Source: Natrinema caseinilyticum (lineage in GTDB: Archaea; Halobacteriota; Halobacteria; Halobacteriales; Natrialbaceae). Taken from it: a DNA stretch of 64,000 nucleotides. This document shows positions 62,502 to 64,000 of this stretch, piece after piece. The DNA is taken from assembly GCF_024227435.1 (NCBI RefSeq), contig NZ_CP100445.1:1116001-1180000 (forward strand). The letters run 5' to 3'. The stretch's first letter is position 1. Every line of letters begins with the position of its first letter. Made by a program: the position numbers and the translations under genes. The notes below the pieces were generated by a model, which saw nothing but the letters and a program-made list of their open reading frames with translations, had not been told where the DNA came from and ran no database searches.

Positions 62502-63053
62502 TCAAACCGTCCGCAGGTCGTCCGTCGCTCGCGATCGGATGGCGGCCGCGGCGATTTCGTCGGCGCGTCTCACGATTTCGGCTTCCAGCGTCGCCGGTTC
62601 GACCGTCGTTCGACTCGTATGCGAGAGCACGATGTGGACGAGTTCGACCGGTAAATCCGCCCGCGCAACGCTGTAGACACCGTAGTGGGGGTGGCCGAGC
62701 AGGCCGGAAATCGCCGTTTCGTCCATCCCGTCGAACTCGGCGAGTTTACTCACGTCGTGGACCAGCGCCCCTGCGATGACGGTGTCCAGCGAGACGTCGG
62801 CCGACCGTCGCTCCAGTAGCGTCTCCGCGACCGTGATCGCACAGGCGGTCACGTCTCGCACGTGGTCGACCAGATACTCGTCGTCCAGCCCCAACTCGCG
62901 CTGAGACGGCGGAAACCACGGCACCGCAGTGATGTCGTCGACGTCGTGTTCCGCGACGGCCGTCGTCCACGCGTCGACGACGCCGGCTCGCAATTCGTCG
63001 TCCTCGATAGCCTCTAGTTCGGGGAAGACCGACCGAATCGTTTCCTCGCTCAT
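62502..63053 (-). CDS. HD-domain phosphohydrolase
   Basis: A 183-residue HD-superfamily protein with the His ligands [16 protein letters not shown] and the HD pair in [17 protein letters not shown], later [20 protein letters not shown] and [11 protein letters not shown]. Such proteins hydrolyse nucleotides or cyclic nucleotides; the substrate is not visible. ATG 63053 is chosen over 63074. It is divergent from pth2. Confidence 0.87.
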   Translation of the reverse strand: MSEETIRSVFPELEAIEDDELRAGVVDAWTTAVAEHDVDDITAVPWFPPSQRELGLDDEYLVDHVRDVTACAITVAETLLERRSADVSLDTVIAGALVHDVSKLAEFDGMDETAISGLLGHPHYGVYSVARADLPVELVHIVLSHTSRTTVEPATLEAEIVRRADEIAAAAIRSRATDDLRTV

Positions 63054-63212
63054 ACCCCTGACAGAGCGTGCCACTACAAAAGACTACGTGACGTTCGTGG
63101 CACGATTCCGACGGACGAAACCCGGACTTTCCGTCGATCCCGCCGCGCGGTACTCGCGGGCGAGCCCCGCAAGATAGGTACGGATAAAGGTGTCCCCGTC
63201 CTCGAGTCGGCC

Positions 63213-63551
63213 ATGAAACAGGCAATCGTTGCCCGCACGGACGTCGGGATGGGGCAGGGAAAACTCGCTGCACAGGTCGCTCACGCGTCGTTATCGGCCT
63301 ACGAGAAAGCCGACTCGCAGTTGCAAAACCAGTGGAAGCAGGGCGGTCAGAAGAAAGTCGTCCTGAAGGGCACGAGCGAACGCCAGCTCCACGAACTCGC
63401 CGAAATCGCCGAGCGCGGTGGTATCCCCCACGCCATCGTCCGCGACGCCGGCCACACGCAACTCGAGCCCGGAACCGTCACCGCGCTGGCCGTCGGACCG
63501 GCCGCTGACGACCGCGTCGATAGCGTGACCGGCGAGCTCTCCCTGTTCTGA
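63213..63551 (+). CDS. pth2: Peptidyl-tRNA hydrolase 2
   Basis: A 112-residue archaeal Pth2 that frees peptide from stalled peptidyl-tRNA. [40 protein letters not shown], and [20 protein letters not shown] are diagnostic. Length is typical. It is divergent from the HD-domain gene. Confidence 0.96.
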   Translation: MKQAIVARTDVGMGQGKLAAQVAHASLSAYEKADSQLQNQWKQGGQKKVVLKGTSERQLHELAEIAERGGIPHAIVRDAGHTQLEPGTVTALAVGPAADDRVDSVTGELSLF

Positions 63552-63603
63552 CCGTCCCCGAACTGGCAGGCCGCGTCCGCCGCGCCGTCACAGAGCGCGC
63601 CGA

Positions 63604-64000
63604 TCAATCCGAGCGATAGCCTCGCGGTTCGTCTCTGACGCGGGAGTCGCCGTCGGAAGCGGGCGCGGATGCGCGGACTCGTGACGCGAGTGCATCGGTA
63701 TCGATCGATCCGCTCCCGAGTACCGCGAAGCCGGCGAAGATCGTCAGGAAGCCGACGACCGCCAGCGCGTCGATCGTCTCGCCGAGCAGCGCCCAGCCGC
63801 CGAGCGTCGAGACGACGGGCACGACGTAGAAGATCAGATTCGCGCGGATCGCACCAGCCGAATCGATGAGTCCGAAGTAGGCGATGTACGCGAAGACGCC
63901 CGCGAAGATGCTGACGTAGCCGAGCGCCAGAATCGCAGCCGGGGTCCACTCGATCGTCGCCGCCGACTCGCCGCCGAGCCAGGCCAGCAGGTGACAGAGT
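63604..64000 (-). CDS. EamA/DMT-family transporter, C-terminal part
   Basis: The gene starts beyond the right edge; 132 residues are visible. About four hydrophobic segments can be seen, for example AAILALGYVSIFAGVFAYIA, ANLIFYVVPVVSTLGGWALL and ALAVVGFLTIFAGFAVLG, then an acidic tail. The fold of segments and the GWALLGE block fit the drug/metabolite transporter superfamily. The substrate is unknown. Confidence 0.85.
   Translation of the reverse strand, partial: LCHLLAWLGGESAATIEWTPAAILALGYVSIFAGVFAYIAYFGLIDSAGAIRANLIFYVVPVVSTLGGWALLGETIDALAVVGFLTIFAGFAVLGSGSIDTDALASRVRASAPASDGDSRVRDEPRGYRSD

Noticed and set aside
1-64000. tRNA, rRNA or CRISPR features
   Set aside because: No cloverleaf with a T-loop, no rRNA core sequence and no regularly spaced repeat-spacer array was found on reading either strand.

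Overview
This window is haloarchaeal chromosome. The evidence is very high GC over most of its length, strongly acidic proteins, short or absent leaders with TATA-like boxes about 25-35 bases before the start, and archaeal markers: AglB, CTP-dependent riboflavin kinase RibK, Taw1, Tsr3, ribosomal protein eL40, Pth2 and Trm1. Codon and dinucleotide habits (many CTCGAG and TCGA) fit the Natrialbaceae, but I hold that placement loosely. No rRNA, tRNA or CRISPR array was seen.

Region by region. 1-6351 is a protein glycosylation locus: a partial sulfatase-like gene, a GT4 and a GT2 glycosyltransferase, a decayed second GT2, and divergently the oligosaccharyltransferase aglB. The first 3.4 kb is visibly poorer in GC than the rest. 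6473-8095 holds a coiled-coil protein, an 860-base gene-poor stretch with hairpins, and a 44-aa hydrophobic mini-protein. 8166-11490 encodes a CHAT-domain caspase-like protease and an Orc1/Cdc6-like AAA protein with a degenerate Walker A. The AAA gene is fused by a one-base overlap to the 3' end of the glycerol operon glpABC (11490-15984). glpK and a putative glycerol facilitator (16295-18913) run divergently from glpA.

19225-25794 is mostly housekeeping: a HAD phosphatase, a metallophosphoesterase, small membrane proteins, an enolase-superfamily enzyme, the wyosine enzyme Taw1 and a hotdog thioesterase. 25832-35196 is one minus-strand polysaccharide operon. Its nine frames are almost all joined by 4-base overlaps: GT2, GT4, GT2, GT4, sulfatase, a 51-aa ORF, sulfatase, phosphodiesterase and flippase. 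Its first part has the same order (GT2-GT4-sulfatase) as the island at the left edge, so the two look like paralogous modules.

35426-45203 carries ribK-ribB, ilvE, a DUF502 membrane protein, an MFS transporter, a large multi-PAS histidine kinase and a SpoIIM-type membrane protein. 45353-53838 carries a rhodanese-metallo-beta-lactamase fusion, two tandem zinc-ribbon micro-proteins, an NTF2-like protein, an unusual Rieske fusion, tsr3, the eL40 gene, an HTH-histidine kinase pair, a metallo-beta-lactamase protein and a DUF5786-DUF99 pair. 53971-64000 carries a small membrane protein, a uracil-DNA glycosylase, trmO, hisH, a transposon-like relic, a SWIM-type zinc protein, trm1, a YihY-type membrane protein, dcd, several small or unknown genes, pth2 and a partial EamA transporter.

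The two most promising places for new biology are the CHAT protease / degenerate AAA / mini-protein locus beside glp (7961-11490) and the nine-frame polysaccharide operon with three alkaline-phosphatase-superfamily enzymes (25832-35196).
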